64,000 bases of DNA, taken from positions 62,001-126,000 of the forward strand of contig NZ_VNFK01000003.1 in assembly GCF_007786235.1 (NCBI RefSeq), in the 5' to 3' direction. The translations under genes were made by a program, and so were the position numbers. Below, piece by piece: positions 9,241 through 19,463 of the stretch. The notes below the pieces were generated by a model. The model was not told where the DNA came from, did no database searches, and saw nothing but the letters and a program-made list of their open reading frames with translations. The stretch comes from Paenarthrobacter nitroguajacolicus. GTDB taxonomy: Bacteria; Actinomycetota; Actinomycetes; Actinomycetales; Micrococcaceae. How positions within the stretch are numbered: position 1 is the stretch's first letter; each line of letters begins with the position of its first letter.

Positions 9241-10332
9241 CTAGACGTTGAAGCGGAACTCCACCACGTCGCCGTCGGCCATCACGTACTCTTTGCCTTC
9301 GATGCGAACCTTGCCACGGGACTTTGCCTCGGCCATGGAACCGGCATCGATGAGGTCGTCGAAGGAGACAACTTCGGCTTTGATGAAGCCGCGCTGGAAA
9401 TCGGAGTGGATCACACCGGCCGCCTGCGGCGCAGTGTCACCCTGGCGGATGGTCCACGCACGGGTTTCCTTGGGACCGGCCGTGAGGTAAGTCTGCAAGC
9501 CGAGGGTGTGGAACCCAACCCGGGCCAACTGGTCCAGGCCGGATTCGCTCTGCCCGTTCATTTCCAGCATCTCGCGGGCTTCTTCCTCGTCCAGTTCAAC
9601 GAGGTCGGCTTCGAGCTTGGCGTCAAGGAACACGGCATCTGCCGGGGCAACCAGTGCACGCAGTTCGTCCTGCTTTGCCGGATCGCCAAGGATGCCTTCA
9701 TCGGCGTTGAACACGTAGATGAACGGCTTGGCGGTCAGGAGGCCAAGCTCCTTGAGATGCCCCATCTCCAGCTTGTCGCTCTTGATCGAAGAGAAGATGG
9801 TGTCGCCGCGTTCCAGAACTGCCTGGGCTGCCTTGATGGCGGCCAGTTCGGCTGCTTCGCGCTTCTTGATCTTGACTTCTTTTTCGATGCGCGGGATGGC
9901 GTTTTCGATGGTCTGGAGGTCAGCCAGGATCAGCTCAGTGTTGATGGTCTCCATGTCGGAGCGCGGATCAACCTTGCCGTCCACGTGAATAACATCGGGG
10001 TCATCGAACACGCGGACAACCTGGGCGATGGCCTCGGCCTCGCGGATATTGGCGAGGAACTTGTTGCCAAGTCCTTCGCCCTCGGACGCGCCCTTCACGA
10101 TGCCGGCGATATCCACGAAGGACACCGGCGCGGGCAGCAACTTCTGCGAACCGAAGATCTCGGCCAGCTTCGCCAAACGTGGATCCGGCAGGTTGACCAC
10201 GCCGACGTTCGGTTCGATAGTTGCGAACGGATAGTTCGCAGCGAGCACCTGGTTGCGGGTCAGTGCGTTGAAAAGGGTTGATTTGCCGACGTTGGGCAGT
10301 CCGACGATGCCAATAGTAAGAGCCACGAGCAT
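9241..10332 (-). CDS. ychF: Redox-regulated ATPase YchF
   Basis: YchF is a universally conserved Obg-family P-loop ATPase that associates with ribosomes and negatively affects the oxidative-stress response. The P-loop GLPNVGKST is at residues 11-19. FNADEG replaces the NKxD motif, as expected for this ATP-preferring family. A central coiled coil and a C-terminal TGS domain ending DGDVVEFRFNV are present. The open frame begins with ATG at 10332, but GTG at 10326 would give the more usual N-terminus (ALTIGIVG). A strong terminator follows; rmuC is divergent. Confidence 0.95.
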   Translation of the reverse strand: MLVALTIGIVGLPNVGKSTLFNALTRNQVLAANYPFATIEPNVGVVNLPDPRLAKLAEIFGSQKLLPAPVSFVDIAGIVKGASEGEGLGNKFLANIREAEAIAQVVRVFDDPDVIHVDGKVDPRSDMETINTELILADLQTIENAIPRIEKEVKIKKREAAELAAIKAAQAVLERGDTIFSSIKSDKLEMGHLKELGLLTAKPFIYVFNADEGILGDPAKQDELRALVAPADAVFLDAKLEADLVELDEEEAREMLEMNGQSESGLDQLARVGFHTLGLQTYLTAGPKETRAWTIRQGDTAPQAAGVIHSDFQRGFIKAEVVSFDDLIDAGSMAEAKSRGKVRIEGKEYVMADGDVVEFRFNV

Positions 10333-10439
10333 TGATTCTACCCGCTGGACCCTTGTCCATGCTTGTTGGCTCGTGCTGTGGCGACGACCACGGCAGCAAC
10401 CTCGCTAAAACTGTCGCACCCCTGTGACAGGGTTGCCAC

Positions 10440-11669
10440 ATGGATGGATTTGGATTGGTCTTGGCCCTGCTCATGCTGCTGATAGGCGCCTTCGTGGGTC
10501 TCGCAGCAGGCTACGTCGTCTTTCGACGCCGGGGCGCCGGCTTGGAAGAGGATTTCGACGCCGTTTCGTCGCGGCTGTCGGAAGTGACGGCGCAGCTCGC
10601 AGCCGCCGACGCCGAACGCCGGCTCTTGATGACACAGAACCGGGAGTTGAGCGCAGCAAGGAACTCGGATGGCAGTGTTCTGCGCGCCCTTGGCCCAGTG
10701 GCTGAGAAGCTGACAGCGGTACAGCAACAGGTTTCGCTCCTGGAACGCGACCGGGTGGAGCAATACGGACAGCTTGCCCAGCAACTGCAGGACGCCCGCC
10801 TGTCGGACGAACAACTCCTGCGTTCAACACACGCATTGGCCTCTGCCCTTCGCTCCAACAGTGCACGTGGCCAGTGGGGCGAAGTCCAGCTTCGCAGGGT
10901 CGTGGAAGCCTCGGGGATGCTGCGGCACGTCGATTTCCATGAGCAGGTCCATTCCGGCCGCACCGAGAACACCTTGCGGCCGGACCTTGTGGTCCAGCTG
11001 CCGGGCGGCAAGCAATTGGTGGTGGATGCGAAGGTCCCCTTGGCCTCGTACCTCTCGGCGCAGGAACAACTGCATGGTGATGGTGCCTTCGGTGAATCAG
11101 TAACCCAAGGCTCCAACCGCGACTCCAAGACGCTTCTGGCGCAGCATGCAAAAGCACTCAAGGCCCATATAGATGCCCTGGCAGCAAAGAAGTACTGGGA
11201 CATTCCCGGGAACTCCCCCGAACTGGTGATCTGCTTCCTCCCGGCCGAGTCCATCCTGGCGTCGGCTCTGGAAGCCGATCCGGGATTGTTGGAACACGCC
11301 CTCTCCAGGAACGTTGTCCTGGCCTCTCCTGGCACACTCCTCGCGGTCCTCAAGTCGGTGGCCTTCACATGGCGGCAGGATGTGTTGACGGACAGCGCCC
11401 ATGAGCTGTTCGAGCTCGCCAAGCAGCTCTACGAACGGATGGGCACGCTGGGCGAGAACGTGAGCAAGCTGGGAAGTTCGCTGAAGACATCCGTGGACCG
11501 TTACAACGCCATGGTGGGCACGCTCGAGGCCCGTGTCCTGCCCACGGCGCGCAAGCTCAACACCATGGACGATGCTGGTCTGACCGCGCCCATGTCCGTG
11601 GAAGCCGTCCCACGCGCGCTGGCGGCGCCGGAGCTACTCTCCGAAGAAAGTCAGGAGTCGGCGGCCTAG
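10440..11669 (+). CDS. rmuC: DNA recombination protein RmuC
   Basis: RmuC proteins limit DNA inversions and carry a nuclease-like core. This 409-residue protein has one N-terminal membrane helix (about residues 5-28), then a coiled coil (about 35-120). The RmuC domain follows, with the conserved segments RGQWGEVQLRRVVEASGM and LVVDAKVPLASYL; the latter contains the D-x-K pair of the PD-(D/E)xK-like fold. It is divergent from ychF and convergent with ispH, with a long hairpin between their ends. Confidence 0.93.
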   Translation: MDGFGLVLALLMLLIGAFVGLAAGYVVFRRRGAGLEEDFDAVSSRLSEVTAQLAAADAERRLLMTQNRELSAARNSDGSVLRALGPVAEKLTAVQQQVSLLERDRVEQYGQLAQQLQDARLSDEQLLRSTHALASALRSNSARGQWGEVQLRRVVEASGMLRHVDFHEQVHSGRTENTLRPDLVVQLPGGKQLVVDAKVPLASYLSAQEQLHGDGAFGESVTQGSNRDSKTLLAQHAKALKAHIDALAAKKYWDIPGNSPELVICFLPAESILASALEADPGLLEHALSRNVVLASPGTLLAVLKSVAFTWRQDVLTDSAHELFELAKQLYERMGTLGENVSKLGSSLKTSVDRYNAMVGTLEARVLPTARKLNTMDDAGLTAPMSVEAVPRALAAPELLSEESQESAA

Positions 11670-11678
11670 CGTAGTTAA

Positions 11679-11736
11679 AGAGACCGGCCCGCAGTGGCGC
11701 CTCCCTGAAAGGAGGTGCCCACTGCGGGCCGGCTCT
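11679..11736. terminator. Long hairpin between rmuC and ispH
   Basis: CCGGCCCGCAGTGG pairs perfectly with CCACTGCGGGCCGG. After one bulged base a further 7 bp pair (one G-T) around a 6-base loop CTGAAA. It lies between convergent gene ends and should stop both transcripts. Confidence 0.8.
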
Positions 11737-11748
11737 GCACATGTGGTG

Positions 11749-12834
11749 CTAGGACGTGGCTCGGTTTCCGCGGCCACCGAGGGCTCGCGTGACGTCGCCG
11801 GCTTTCTTGAGCGTGGCCCGCAGTTCCTTGGGCAGCGAGAACAGCAAGTCTTCCTCTGCGGTCACGACTTCCTGGACTTCGCCGTAACCGTAATCAGCCA
11901 ACAGGCGCAGGACGTCCTGGACCAGTACCTCAGGAACGGAAGCACCCGACGTTACGCCGACCGTAGCAACGCCTTCGAACCAGGCTTCGTCCACTTCATT
12001 GGCAAAGTCGACTCGGTAGGAGCTCTTGGCGCCATACTCAAGGGCGACTTCAACGAGGCGGACCGAGTTGGACGAGTTGGCTGAACCCACCACGATGACC
12101 AGATCGGCCTGGGGGGCGATCTTCTTGATGGCCACCTGACGATTGGTGGTGGCATAGCAAATGTCGTCGCTGGGCGGATCCTGCAGCGTGGGGAATCGGT
12201 CCTTGAGCAAGCGGACGGTCTCCATGGTTTCATCCACGCTGAGCGTCGTCTGCGAAAGCCAAATGGTCTTCTCGGGATCGCGGACTGTGACCTTGTCTAC
12301 CTCGTGGGGACCATTGATGATCTGGATGTGCTCGGGGGCTTCACCGGCCGTTCCTTCGACTTCCTCGTGGCCCTCGTGGCCGATGAGCAGGATGTCGTAG
12401 TCTTCCTTGGCGAAGCGCACAGCTTCTTTATGGACCTTGGTCACCAGCGGGCAGGTGGCGTCGATGGTGCGGAGTCCACGGTCTTCTGCGGACTGGACGA
12501 CAGCCGGGGAGACGCCGTGTGCAGAGAAAATTACCAATGCGCCCTCGGGAACCTCGTCCGTCTCCTCGACAAAAATGGCTCCCTGTTCTTCCAAGGAGCT
12601 GACCACATGCACGTTGTGGACAATCTGCTTGCGGACGTAAACGGGCGGGCCGTAATGCTCCAGGGCCTTTTCCACGGCGATGACGGCCCGGTCCACTCCG
12701 GCGCAGTAACCGCGGGGAGCTGCCAACAGAACCTTCTTGGGACCCGTGACGGGCGCCGCTGCCTGTACCTCTTCCGGAGATCGCCGTCTGCGCGGCACCG
12801 TGGGCATAGGAATGGAAACTGCTGTGCTGGTCAT
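11749..12834 (-). CDS. ispH: 4-hydroxy-3-methylbut-2-enyl diphosphate reductase
   Basis: IspH makes IPP and DMAPP in the last step of the non-mevalonate isoprenoid pathway using a [4Fe-4S] cluster. The three cluster cysteines are seen in APRGYCAGV (Cys44), IDATCPLV and [11 protein letters not shown], and the family motif [10 protein letters not shown] is present. The 361-residue length is usual for actinobacteria and includes a non-conserved N-terminal tail of about 30 residues. GGAGGG lies too close to the first ATG, so an internal ATG (residue 10) may be the true start. Confidence 0.96.
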   Translation of the reverse strand: MTSTAVSIPMPTVPRRRRSPEEVQAAAPVTGPKKVLLAAPRGYCAGVDRAVIAVEKALEHYGPPVYVRKQIVHNVHVVSSLEEQGAIFVEETDEVPEGALVIFSAHGVSPAVVQSAEDRGLRTIDATCPLVTKVHKEAVRFAKEDYDILLIGHEGHEEVEGTAGEAPEHIQIINGPHEVDKVTVRDPEKTIWLSQTTLSVDETMETVRLLKDRFPTLQDPPSDDICYATTNRQVAIKKIAPQADLVIVVGSANSSNSVRLVEVALEYGAKSSYRVDFANEVDEAWFEGVATVGVTSGASVPEVLVQDVLRLLADYGYGEVQEVVTAEEDLLFSLPKELRATLKKAGDVTRALGGRGNRATS

Positions 12835-12858
12835 CCCTCCATGCTACCGGCCCGGACT

Positions 12859-13722
12859 TTAACTGCGGGCAGAACGTGACCCTTGTCGCCCTGACACCAC
12901 GGACCCGATGATGCCCACCACAAGGACAACGCCTGACACCACTGCAGCGATCAGCGTCCACTGTCCAAAACCAGTACGGGCCGTGGTGAGGAATTCCTGC
13001 TTGAACAGCTCAGCCACGCCGTTGGCGCTGGCGAGGTTCCCGACAATTCCGCCGGCGAGATCTGATCCTGCCGTCCAAAGTGCTGCAAGTGCCAAACCCC
13101 CTAATCCGAGGAACACCAACACCAGCGAGCGTCGTCGCGCTGCGGCCAGGGCCCGGAGCGATGCCAACAAAGCCCCGGCTGCTGCCAACCACCACAACGG
13201 GGCGAAAGCAGCGACGCGTTCCACGAGTTGCCGATGGGAGGGCTCCCCCAAGGACACCAGGCTTTCTGCAGGAACATCGAGCCTGATCCGGGTAGCCTCA
13301 GCGAAGTGGTCGCGTATGAGCCTCACCAGGGGACCAATATCAAGAACCAAGGCCGTGGTGGTCGCCGCTTCTTCCGTTTGCGGTGCTGCCCCAAAATTCA
13401 GCCGGTGGCTGTTTCGGACAGTTTCCTCCCATGCTGCGGGGTAGTCGCTCCACGACTGCATCCCTGTTGCAGCATTCCGCAGCGCGTCCGCCGCCAAGGA
13501 CTGGATAGGTCCCGGAAGGTCCACCGAAGACTCGAACGTGCCAACCGCCGCAGCCGCGAGACGGCTTTGGAAGTCGGGATCGTTGCCCAGCCCTCCGGCG
13601 ATGCGAACAAATCCCTCTTCCTTGACGATGTTCTGATCCACCCACGCGGCAGGGACAGCGACGGCGGTGAGGAGCAAGGCGAGGATCACTCCCAATGCTG
13701 AAACGAAAGTACGCAAGGTCAT
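12859..13722 (-). CDS. Membrane protein of unknown function
   Basis: This 287-residue protein is not one I recognise. It has an N-terminal membrane helix (about residues 6-27), a soluble, probably extracytoplasmic region up to about residue 165, then three hydrophobic helices ending in a short basic tail. The ATG at 13722 begins the membrane anchor and is preferred to an in-frame codon 25 residues earlier. It lies 24 bp upstream of ispH on the same strand, which suggests cotranscription, and is divergent from xseA. No catalytic motif is evident. Confidence 0.75.
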   Translation of the reverse strand: MTLRTFVSALGVILALLLTAVAVPAAWVDQNIVKEEGFVRIAGGLGNDPDFQSRLAAAAVGTFESSVDLPGPIQSLAADALRNAATGMQSWSDYPAAWEETVRNSHRLNFGAAPQTEEAATTTALVLDIGPLVRLIRDHFAEATRIRLDVPAESLVSLGEPSHRQLVERVAAFAPLWWLAAAGALLASLRALAAARRRSLVLVFLGLGGLALAALWTAGSDLAGGIVGNLASANGVAELFKQEFLTTARTGFGQWTLIAAVVSGVVLVVGIIGSVVSGRQGSRSARS

Positions 13723-13903
13723 CCTCGGGGGTCGGGGGCTATGCCACCATCCTAGGTCTGTCCACATGGCAGGAAAAATGTCAGGGCCGGAGATCAAGCT
13801 ATGGATAGAGTTGGAAGGCGGCCGGCACCCATGACCGCAAACCTAGCGAGGATAGAGATCATGCAGGCACCATCACGGCTATTGGAAAGGGCATGGACAG
13901 CTC

Positions 13904-15181
13904 ATGTCCGCTGAACAAACGCCGGAGTCCACCCTGCCCGGAACAGCCGCAGAGACCAGTCCAGACAACCCTTGGCCGCTGCAACTCTTGTCCCGCAAGC
14001 TCAAGGCGCACATTGAGCGTGCACCGGCGGCTTGGATCGAGGGCCAGGTCATCGAGATGAACCGCCGGGGCGGCAATGCCTTCCTGACCCTGCGTGATGT
14101 TGATGCCGAAATTTCCCTGCCGGCTTCGGTGTGGTCCACCGTGCTGGACCGCCAAAAGATACCCCTGGAACGGGGTTCCCGCGTGGTTGCTTTGGTCAAG
14201 GCTGACTTCTGGGTCAAAACGGGACGCCTGAACATGTCGGTCAAAGACATCCGTCCGGTGGGCTTGGGGGACCTGTTGGCCCGAATCGAACGGCTGCGCC
14301 AGGCATTGGCAGCCGAAGGCCTGTTTGCGGATTCCCGAAAACGTAAGCTGCCACTGCTCCCCCACCGCATCGGCCTCATTACGGGCCGGGACTCCGACGC
14401 CAAGAAAGACGTCCTGCGCAACGCTGCCCTGCGTTGGCCCGCAGTTGAGTTCGACGTCCGCGAAGTCGCCGTCCAAGGCAACACAGCGGTCTCCCAAATC
14501 ATCGCCGCGTTGAAAAAACTCGACGCCGATCCGCACGTTGACGTCATTGTCCTCGCCCGAGGCGGCGGCGCTTTGGAAGACCTCCTCCCGTTCAGCAACG
14601 AAGACCTCATTCGCGCCGTGTCGGCCGCCACCACCCCCATTGTCAGTGCGATCGGCCATGAAGCGGATCGACCTATCCTGGATGATGTGGCTGACCTCCG
14701 TGCGTCCACCCCCACTGATGCTGCCAAACGGATAGTGCCCGACGTCGCCGAGGAATTGGCCATGGTCCGCCAAGCGCGGGATCATCTTCGACGAAGCATC
14801 GGACGAATGGTGGATCGTGAGACGGATCGGCTCCATGCGCTGAGGTCGCGGCCAGTGCTGGCCGCTCCCGATTCGATGGTGGACGCCCGTTCGGATGATA
14901 TCCACCGCCTACAACGGCGCTCCCATTCGGCAGTAAGCACCGCTGTTGTCCGCGCCCTGGACCAGGTGCATCACTTGCGGGCCCAGGTCAGGGCACTGTC
15001 ACCGCAGAAGACACTTGACCGAGGTTATGCCGTAGTGCAACTCATCGGCGAGGACCAGGCAGGGCATCACGTGATCAGCAGCCCCGAGGAAGCTCCGGAC
15101 GGGACCGCGCTAGCCATCCGCGTAGCCGAGGGCCGCTTCAGGGCTGTATCCACGGGCCAAGGCCAACTCGTGGAGCACTGA
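13904..15181 (+). CDS. xseA: Exodeoxyribonuclease VII large subunit
   Basis: XseA is the catalytic subunit of exonuclease VII, which degrades single-stranded DNA. An N-terminal OB-fold (about residues 20-115, with WIEGQV and LTLRD) precedes the nuclease domain. Conserved segments are [21 protein letters not shown] and [20 protein letters not shown]. The C-terminal coiled coil carries RGYAVV. The 425-residue length is typical. xseB follows 53 bp downstream. Confidence 0.96.
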   Translation: MSAEQTPESTLPGTAAETSPDNPWPLQLLSRKLKAHIERAPAAWIEGQVIEMNRRGGNAFLTLRDVDAEISLPASVWSTVLDRQKIPLERGSRVVALVKADFWVKTGRLNMSVKDIRPVGLGDLLARIERLRQALAAEGLFADSRKRKLPLLPHRIGLITGRDSDAKKDVLRNAALRWPAVEFDVREVAVQGNTAVSQIIAALKKLDADPHVDVIVLARGGGALEDLLPFSNEDLIRAVSAATTPIVSAIGHEADRPILDDVADLRASTPTDAAKRIVPDVAEELAMVRQARDHLRRSIGRMVDRETDRLHALRSRPVLAAPDSMVDARSDDIHRLQRRSHSAVSTAVVRALDQVHHLRAQVRALSPQKTLDRGYAVVQLIGEDQAGHHVISSPEEAPDGTALAIRVAEGRFRAVSTGQGQLVEH

Positions 15182-15234
15182 TAGTCGCGGGCATATTCGC
15201 GGGCACCGCCGTTACCACCACATCAAAGGACATC

Positions 15235-15492
15235 ATGACCGAGAACAATTCAGCGGCCCCTTCAACGGACTCCTTGGACGCTTTGAGCTACGAGGAAGCC
15301 CGTGAACAGCTAGTGGCCGTCGTCAGCCGATTGGAGGCCGGCGGAGCCAGCCTCGAAGAATCTTTGGCTCTGTGGGAGCGGGGCGAAGCACTTGCCAAAC
15401 GATGCGAGGACTGGCTTGAGGGCGCCCGCAAACGCCTGGCAACCGCCCGGGATGCCAGCAACGACGCCGGGGCTGCCGCCGGCACCGACTAG
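15235..15492 (+). CDS. xseB: Exodeoxyribonuclease VII small subunit
   Basis: This 85-residue protein binds the long coiled coil of XseA. The family signature is clear: [10 protein letters not shown], then [30 protein letters not shown] split over two helices. It follows xseA in the same operon. Its end is 21 bp from the end of the convergent polyphosphate kinase gene, and no terminator was seen between them. Confidence 0.95.
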   Translation: MTENNSAAPSTDSLDALSYEEAREQLVAVVSRLEAGGASLEESLALWERGEALAKRCEDWLEGARKRLATARDASNDAGAAAGTD

Positions 15493-15513
15493 CTGACGCA
15501 GGAAAGGGACGGC

Positions 15514-16368
15514 CTAGGAATTCACTACGAGCGCCCGTTCGGCGGCGACGTCGAAGTCGGCTTTGGGCCAGTCCAACTTCAATCCTTTCAAGGCGTCCAA
15601 CAGCAACTGCTGAACAGCGATGCGTGCGTACCATTTCTTGTTGGCCGGTACTACGTGCCATGGAGCGATGTCCGTTGAGGTCTTCTCAAAGGCTGTGCTG
15701 TAGGCGTCCATGTAGTCATCCCAGTAGGCACGCTCTGCCAGGTCTCCACGGCTGTACTTCCAGTGTTTGCTGGGATCGTCCAGCCTGGCAATGAGACGCT
15801 TCTTCTGTTCGTCCTTGCTGATGTTGAGCATGACCTTGACGATGGTGGTGCCCTGCTCGGCGAGGCGTGCCTCGAAGTCATTGATCGCGGCATACCGCCG
15901 CTCCAACTCCTTGGCGTCGGCCCACGCATGGACACGATGGATCAAGACGTCCTCATAGTGTGACCGGTCAAAGACCCCCACCATTCCGGCCGCCGGCGTT
16001 TGTTTCTCGATCCGCCACAGGAAGTCATGCGACTTTTCCTCGTCCGTGGGGGCCTTGAAGGCAGTCAGCTGAACGCCTTGCGGGTCCATTGCGCCCACCA
16101 CGTGGCTGACGATGCCGCCCTTCCCCGCAGTGTCCATCGCCTGCAGAATCAGCAGCAGCCGCTTACCGCTGCCGAACTTACCCTCGGCAAAAAGCTTCTC
16201 TTGCAGTTCCGCGAGCCGGGCATCCTGTGCCTCGAGCAGGGCGCGCCCGTCAGCTTTGGCACCGGCATATCCTGGCGTTGACTTTGGATCGACGCTTGCC
16301 AGCGAGAAGCCTGGGCCAACCCTCAGGACTTCGGCGGGACTCGAGGCGAACTCAACTGCAACAGCCAT
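15514..16368 (-). CDS. ppk2: PPK2-family polyphosphate kinase
   Basis: PPK2 enzymes transfer phosphate from polyphosphate to nucleotides (NDP or NMP). This 284-residue, single-domain protein has the Walker A-like AMDTAGKGG at residues 77-85 and the Walker B/lid region FDRSHYEDV at 133-141, then DPSKHWKYSRGDLAER. Residue-level class (ADP- or AMP-phosphorylating) cannot be fixed by eye. It is read towards xseB and follows the aminotransferase gene after a 54-bp gap, so cotranscription with it is possible. Confidence 0.93.
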   Translation of the reverse strand: MAVAVEFASSPAEVLRVGPGFSLASVDPKSTPGYAGAKADGRALLEAQDARLAELQEKLFAEGKFGSGKRLLLILQAMDTAGKGGIVSHVVGAMDPQGVQLTAFKAPTDEEKSHDFLWRIEKQTPAAGMVGVFDRSHYEDVLIHRVHAWADAKELERRYAAINDFEARLAEQGTTIVKVMLNISKDEQKKRLIARLDDPSKHWKYSRGDLAERAYWDDYMDAYSTAFEKTSTDIAPWHVVPANKKWYARIAVQQLLLDALKGLKLDWPKADFDVAAERALVVNS

Positions 16369-16422
16369 GGGGCGTGCCTTTCTGCCGGGCCGCGCCCTCG
16401 TGGCGCAGCCATGGACCTCAGG

Positions 16423-17643
16423 CTAGTTGCCCGGGTACCTCGACAGGAAGTCCGCCATGCGGCCAATTGCCTCTTCAATGTCCTTCACATTGGGCAAGGT
16501 CACCATGCGGAAGTGGTCCGGACGCACCCAGTTGAATGCACGACCATGGGAGACCAGGATCTTCTGTTCCTTCAACAGGTCCAGGACGAACTTCTCGTCA
16601 TCCCTGATGTGATAGACCTCGGGGTCCAGCTTCGGGAACAAGTAGAGAGCGCCCCTGGCCTGCTGGGTGCTGACGCCGGGGATGGCGTTCAGGAGGTCGT
16701 AGGCCTTGTTGCGCTGCTCCAGGAGCCTTCCTCCGGGGAGGATGAGGTCATTGATGCTCTGGTAGCCACCGAGTGCCGTTTGGATGGCGTGCTGTGCGGG
16801 GACGTTGGCACACAAACGCATGTTGGCCAGCAGGTTGATGCCCTCGAGATAGTCGGCCGCATCCTTCTTGGGTCCGGAGATAGCCATCCAGCCGGCACGA
16901 TAGCCGCAGACACGGTAGGCCTTGGACAACCCGCTGAACGTCAGGCACAGGACGTCGTCGCCGGTCAGGCCCGCAAGGTTGATGTGGACAGCATCTTCGT
17001 AAAGGATTTTCTCGTAGATCTCATCCGCAAAGAGAACCAGGCCATGCTTCTCGGCGAGGGCAACGATTTTCTTGAGGGTCTCTTCCGGATAGACAGCACC
17101 GGTGGGATTGTTGGGATTGATCACAACAATGCCCTTGGTCCGCGGCGTGATCTTGGCTTCCATGTCCTCAAGATCGGGCTGCCATCCGGAGTCCTCGTCA
17201 CAGAGGTAGTGCACGGGACGGCCGCCGGCCAGAGCCACCGAGGCAGTCCAGAGAGGGTAGTCCGGGGTGGGAATCAGCACCTCGTCGCCGTCGTCGAGGA
17301 GTGCCATGAGGGACATGGTGATGAGTTCGCTGACCCCGTTGCCCAAGTAGATGTCATCGACGTGGATGTTCTGGATGCCGCGCGTCTGATAGTACTGCGA
17401 GACCGCGGTCCGAGCGGAGAAGATGCCCCGGGAATCACTGTAACCTTGGGCGTTTGGCAGGTGGCGGATCATGTCCACCAAAATGGCGTCAGGCGCTTCG
17501 AAACCGAAAGGGGCCGGGTTTCCGATATTCAGTTTGAGGATCCGATGACCCTCCGCCTCCATCTGCTGGGCGGCCTGAAGAATCGGTCCACGGATGTCGT
17601 AAAGGACATTATGAAGCTTGGTGGACTGCTTGAAATTCGCCAT
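16423..17643 (-). CDS. alaA: AlaA-type alanine/aspartate aminotransferase
   Basis: This 406-residue fold-type I PLP enzyme matches E. coli AlaA from memory along its whole length: KLHNVLYDIRGP, LKLNIGNPAPFGF, then INPNNPTGAVY, and CANVPAQHAIQTALGGYQSI. Lys241 in SGLSKAYR is the PLP lysine. AlaA converts pyruvate and glutamate to alanine and 2-oxoglutarate. The start is ATG. It is transcribed away from the osmoprotectant operon's terminator and leads towards ppk2. Confidence 0.92.
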   Translation of the reverse strand: MANFKQSTKLHNVLYDIRGPILQAAQQMEAEGHRILKLNIGNPAPFGFEAPDAILVDMIRHLPNAQGYSDSRGIFSARTAVSQYYQTRGIQNIHVDDIYLGNGVSELITMSLMALLDDGDEVLIPTPDYPLWTASVALAGGRPVHYLCDEDSGWQPDLEDMEAKITPRTKGIVVINPNNPTGAVYPEETLKKIVALAEKHGLVLFADEIYEKILYEDAVHINLAGLTGDDVLCLTFSGLSKAYRVCGYRAGWMAISGPKKDAADYLEGINLLANMRLCANVPAQHAIQTALGGYQSINDLILPGGRLLEQRNKAYDLLNAIPGVSTQQARGALYLFPKLDPEVYHIRDDEKFVLDLLKEQKILVSHGRAFNWVRPDHFRMVTLPNVKDIEEAIGRMADFLSRYPGN

Positions 17644-17701
17644 CCCTCAAATATGCCACAAGGGTGATGTAGTTCAGCTGAGACTTGACTCACATAAACG
17701 A

Positions 17702-17743
17702 CGACGGCGGTGACGGTCCCGCGCGGGTCCGTCACCGCCGTCG
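17702..17743 (-). terminator. Terminator of the osmoprotectant operon
   Basis: A 15-bp perfect stem (CGACGGCGGTGACGG and its complement) encloses a second self-complementary GC block. It begins about 20 bases after the binding-protein stop codon. There is no long T run on the minus strand, but the stem is very strong. Confidence 0.75.
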
Positions 17744-17763
17744 AACGCGGTTTTCTTCAGGTG

Positions 17764-18723
17764 TTACTTGACGATGCCTTTGTCCTTCAGCCAAGCGGCC
17801 GCGGCATCCTTGGGGCTCTGCTTCTGGTCGCCGCTGACTGCCCGATTCAAGTTGATGAGGTCGTCCGTGGTGAGGATCTTGGAGACGTTGTTCAGCGCTT
17901 CCTTGGCCTTGTCCGTCACCTTGGCCTCCTTGACCAGCGGCAGGACCTGCTGCGCCTTGAAGTTGTTCTTCGGGTCTTCCAGGACCACGAGGTCGTTGTC
18001 CGCGATGGAGGGCGTGGTGGTGTAGATGTCCGCCACCTGCACCTTGTCCTCAAGAAGTGCCTGGAGCGTCAGGTTGCCGCCGCCGTCGTTGAAGGGCTGC
18101 AGGCCCTTGAGCTCGCAGCCATAGTTGGCTTTCAGCCCCGGGAAGCCATAGGCGCGGGTCTCGAAGGTGGCCGGTGCCGCCATGGTGAAGTCCTTGCATA
18201 CCTTGGCGAGGTCCTCGATGGACTTCAACTGGTACTTCTCCGCTGTGGCTTTGGTGACCACCATGGCGTCCTTGGACTCAGCCTTAGCCGGCTCCAGAAC
18301 GGCGAGGCCCTCCGGAAGCTTGCCCGGGAGGGCCTTGTAGACATCCTCGGCCGAGACTTCGGTGGCTGCAGTGTCTACGTAGGAGAGCAGGTTGCCGGAG
18401 TAGTCCGGCACGAGGTCGATGGATCCGTCCTGAACAGCCTTGAAGTAGATCTCACGCGAACCGATGTTCGGCTTGGACGAAGCAGTGAGCCCTGCGGCGT
18501 TGAGGGCACCAACATAGATCTCGGCGATGACCTGGCTCTCCGGGAAGTCGGCTGAGCCAACCACCAGCGAACCTCCAGCAGCTGCGGAACCGCTGGGGGC
18601 CGACGTCGAAGGCGTGGCCAAGGGGCTGCCACCGCACGCGCTCAGCGCGAGGGCCACACCGAGTCCTGCTGCGAGGCCGCCGAGACCACGGCGTGTAAGG
18701 GTCATGCGGACGGGGTTCTTCAT
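17764..18723 (-). CDS. Osmoprotectant-binding lipoprotein (OpuC-type SBP)
   Basis: This 319-residue lipoprotein (cysteine 30 in LSAC) belongs to the OpuAC/ProX family that binds quaternary amines such as glycine betaine, choline or carnitine. Family segments are VVGSADFPESQVIAEIYVGAL and LVPDYSGNLLSYVD. The ATG at 18723 follows AAGGAGG and overlaps the stop of the upstream permease gene as ATGA; a much longer in-frame extension upstream runs through that permease in another frame and is rejected. It is the last gene of the operon. Confidence 0.93.
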   Translation of the reverse strand: MKNPVRMTLTRRGLGGLAAGLGVALALSACGGSPLATPSTSAPSGSAAAGGSLVVGSADFPESQVIAEIYVGALNAAGLTASSKPNIGSREIYFKAVQDGSIDLVPDYSGNLLSYVDTAATEVSAEDVYKALPGKLPEGLAVLEPAKAESKDAMVVTKATAEKYQLKSIEDLAKVCKDFTMAAPATFETRAYGFPGLKANYGCELKGLQPFNDGGGNLTLQALLEDKVQVADIYTTTPSIADNDLVVLEDPKNNFKAQQVLPLVKEAKVTDKAKEALNNVSKILTTDDLINLNRAVSGDQKQSPKDAAAAWLKDKGIVK

Positions 18724-19463
18724 GGTGTACCTCCTTGAACGGCAGCCCCGGCGGGAGCTGTGGCTGTGAGATCGTCGGCTGCCTTCTGGCGGCCGCTTGA
18801 ATCGAGGGTCAGGCCGGGTGAGATAACAAGCCTCTGCACTCCGGCAAGGATCAGGTCCACTGCGATGGCCAGTGCGGCGATAAGCAGGGAACCTCCGAGC
18901 ATCCTGGGGAAATCCTGCAGGACGAGGCCGTCGAACAGGTAGCGGCCAAGCCCGCCGAGAGGCAGGTAGGCAACCACTGAGACAGTCGCGATGACCTGCA
19001 GCACCGCGGTGCGGATGCCACCAAACATGACTTGAAGGCCGTTGGGCAGTTCCACCCGGAAGAGGATCTGCAATTCCGTCATGCCCATAGCCCGGGCAGC
19101 ATCCACCACGGTGGCATCGACGCTCGAGATTCCGGCGTAGGTGCCGGCAAGGAGGGGCGGCACCGTCAGGATCACCAGCGCCCACACAGGTGGCATCAGG
19201 CCACTCCCGGCAAGCAAGGCGAACAGGACCAGCAAGCCGAGCGTCGGCAGTGCCCTGAGGGCCCCGGCGACTGCCACAGCAACCACCCGGCCACGGCCGG
19301 TGTGCCCGATATAGAGACCGATGGGCACTGCGATGGCGGCTGCGATGAGGAGTACCAAGGCGCTGTACTGTAAGTGCTCCAGCAAGCGCGTGGGTATTCC
19401 GCCGCTTCCGGCCCAGTGGGCAGGATCCGTCAGCCAGGCGATGGTTTCGGCGAAGATGTTCAT
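18720..19463 (-). CDS. Osmoprotectant ABC transporter permease 2
   Basis: This 247-residue permease is of the OpuCD/ProW type, with the first membrane helix after RLLEHLQYS and the family motif RALPTLGLLVLFALL. It should form the channel with the other permease. The start ATG follows GGGAG and overlaps the preceding permease stop by 4 bp (ATGA). Its own stop overlaps the binding-protein start in the same way, so all four genes appear translationally coupled. Confidence 0.93.
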   Translation of the reverse strand: MNIFAETIAWLTDPAHWAGSGGIPTRLLEHLQYSALVLLIAAAIAVPIGLYIGHTGRGRVVAVAVAGALRALPTLGLLVLFALLAGSGLMPPVWALVILTVPPLLAGTYAGISSVDATVVDAARAMGMTELQILFRVELPNGLQVMFGGIRTAVLQVIATVSVVAYLPLGGLGRYLFDGLVLQDFPRMLGGSLLIAALAIAVDLILAGVQRLVISPGLTLDSSGRQKAADDLTATAPAGAAVQGGTP